Shown piece by piece: positions 63,517 through 64,000 of a stretch of 64,000 bases of DNA. The stretch comes from Marinobacter sediminum (GTDB lineage: Bacteria; Pseudomonadota; Gammaproteobacteria; Pseudomonadales; Oleiphilaceae): assembly GCF_016820575.1 (NCBI RefSeq), contig NZ_JAEMQH010000001.1:1054001-1118000 (forward strand), written 5' to 3'. The translations under genes and the position numbers were made by a program. Numbering within the stretch: position 1 is the stretch's first letter; every line of letters begins with the position of its first letter. The notes under the pieces are model-generated. The model was given only the letters and a program-made list of their open reading frames with translations, did no database searches and was not told where the DNA came from.

Positions 63517-64000
63517 ATGCCGCAACGCTATATCAAGAAGATCCTCGATGCGCGCGTCTATGACGTGGCTATCGAAACACCGCTGACTGAAGCCCGCAGT
63601 TTGTCCAAGCGCTTTGGTAACAACATTCTGCTCAAGCGTGAAGACCTGCAGCCGGTGTTTTCTTTCAAGATTCGCGGCGCGTACAACCGGATTGCCCAGT
63701 TGTCAGAGGAGCAGAAGGCCAAGGGCGTGATCTGTGCCTCGGCGGGCAATCATGCCCAGGGCGTGGCGTTGGCCGCTAAGAAGCTGGGCATCAAGGCGGT
63801 GATTGTGATGCCCCAGACCACGCCGGAGATCAAGGTGCGCTCGGTGCGCGACCATGGTGCCCGGGTGGTGCTCAAGGGCGATGCCTTTGACGAGGCTGCC
63901 ACTCACGCTCAGGAGCTGATCCAAAAGCACGGCTATACCTACATCCCGCCTTACGACGATCCCGATGTGATCGCCGGTCAGGGCACGGTGGCGATGGAAA
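63517..64000 (+). CDS. ilvA: Threonine ammonia-lyase, N-terminal part
   Basis: 161 codons are present, running off the right edge. The protein starts [23 protein letters not shown] and shows the PLP site [11 protein letters not shown] with the Schiff-base Lys and the [10 protein letters not shown] loop. It deaminates threonine to 2-oxobutyrate, the first step of isoleucine synthesis. The C-terminal regulatory ACT-like domains lie outside the window. Confidence 0.96.
   Translation, partial: MPQRYIKKILDARVYDVAIETPLTEARSLSKRFGNNILLKREDLQPVFSFKIRGAYNRIAQLSEEQKAKGVICASAGNHAQGVALAAKKLGIKAVIVMPQTTPEIKVRSVRDHGARVVLKGDAFDEAATHAQELIQKHGYTYIPPYDDPDVIAGQGTVAME

Noticed and set aside
1-64000. tRNA, rRNA, prophage, integrase or transposase genes
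   Set aside because: None were recognised on either strand, and all long frames are accounted for by the listed genes or their shadows.

Overview
The window looks like chromosome of a marine, Marinobacter-like gammaproteobacterium. This is an inference from protein style: TRAP transport, a Pseudomonas-type isocitrate lyase, a dusB-fis operon, purH-purD, and accB-accC beside aroQ. No tRNA, rRNA, CRISPR array, insertion sequence or prophage was seen. Coding density is high, and most operons are marked by 1-23 nt gene overlaps and strong hairpin terminators.

Layout: (1) 1-10.8 kb, accessory metabolism: a cyclopropane-synthase-like methyltransferase coupled to an FAD oxidoreductase, a DctPQM TRAP transporter, an acyltransferase, a GH84 glycosidase, a ChaN-like lipoprotein and a CASTOR/POLLUX-like channel. 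(2) 10.8-31.3 kb, a complete Lap-type biofilm adhesin system: a 3688-residue repeat adhesin with a LapG-like di-alanine site, a TolC protein fused to an OmpA domain, LapB/LapC transport proteins, a LuxR-type regulator, a small unknown protein, the c-di-GMP receptor LapD and the periplasmic protease LapG. (3) 31.5-35.6 kb, isocitrate lyase, an M48 peptidase and a YjgN-like membrane protein. (4) 35.6-41.0 kb, the most unusual region: a secreted protein built of about 30 Asp-Asn-Ser triplets, two small exported proteins sharing a Q/N-rich motif, an exported C39-type cysteine peptidase, an outer-membrane barrel, and a VpsR-like enhancer-binding regulator whose AAA+ domain has lost key residues. 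A good sigma-54-type promoter precedes the first gene. The set resembles the Fap functional-amyloid operon in logic (exported C39 protein, Q/N-rich exported proteins, outer-membrane barrel) but not in its main protein. (5) 41.3-53.5 kb, housekeeping: an EgtB-family enzyme, a Kef-type antiporter, then a long leftward series aroQ-accB-accC-prmA-DUF3426-dusB-fis-purH-purD. (6) 53.7-58.6 kb, a REC-REC-GGDEF diguanylate cyclase divergent from a second degenerate GGDEF/EAL LapD-like receptor and a DUF2333 protein. (7) 58.6-64 kb, inorganic pyrophosphatase, a cloverleaf-like intergenic repeat, an acyl-CoA dehydrogenase, a lipoprotein with eight propeller-like repeats, rpiA and the start of ilvA.

The linking theme is surface attachment governed by c-di-GMP. 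There is one active cyclase (GGEEF plus an RxxD inhibitory site), two degenerate LapD-like receptors, one LapG protease and a giant cleavable adhesin. A separate, possibly amyloid-like surface system stands beside a regulator of the VpsR type.
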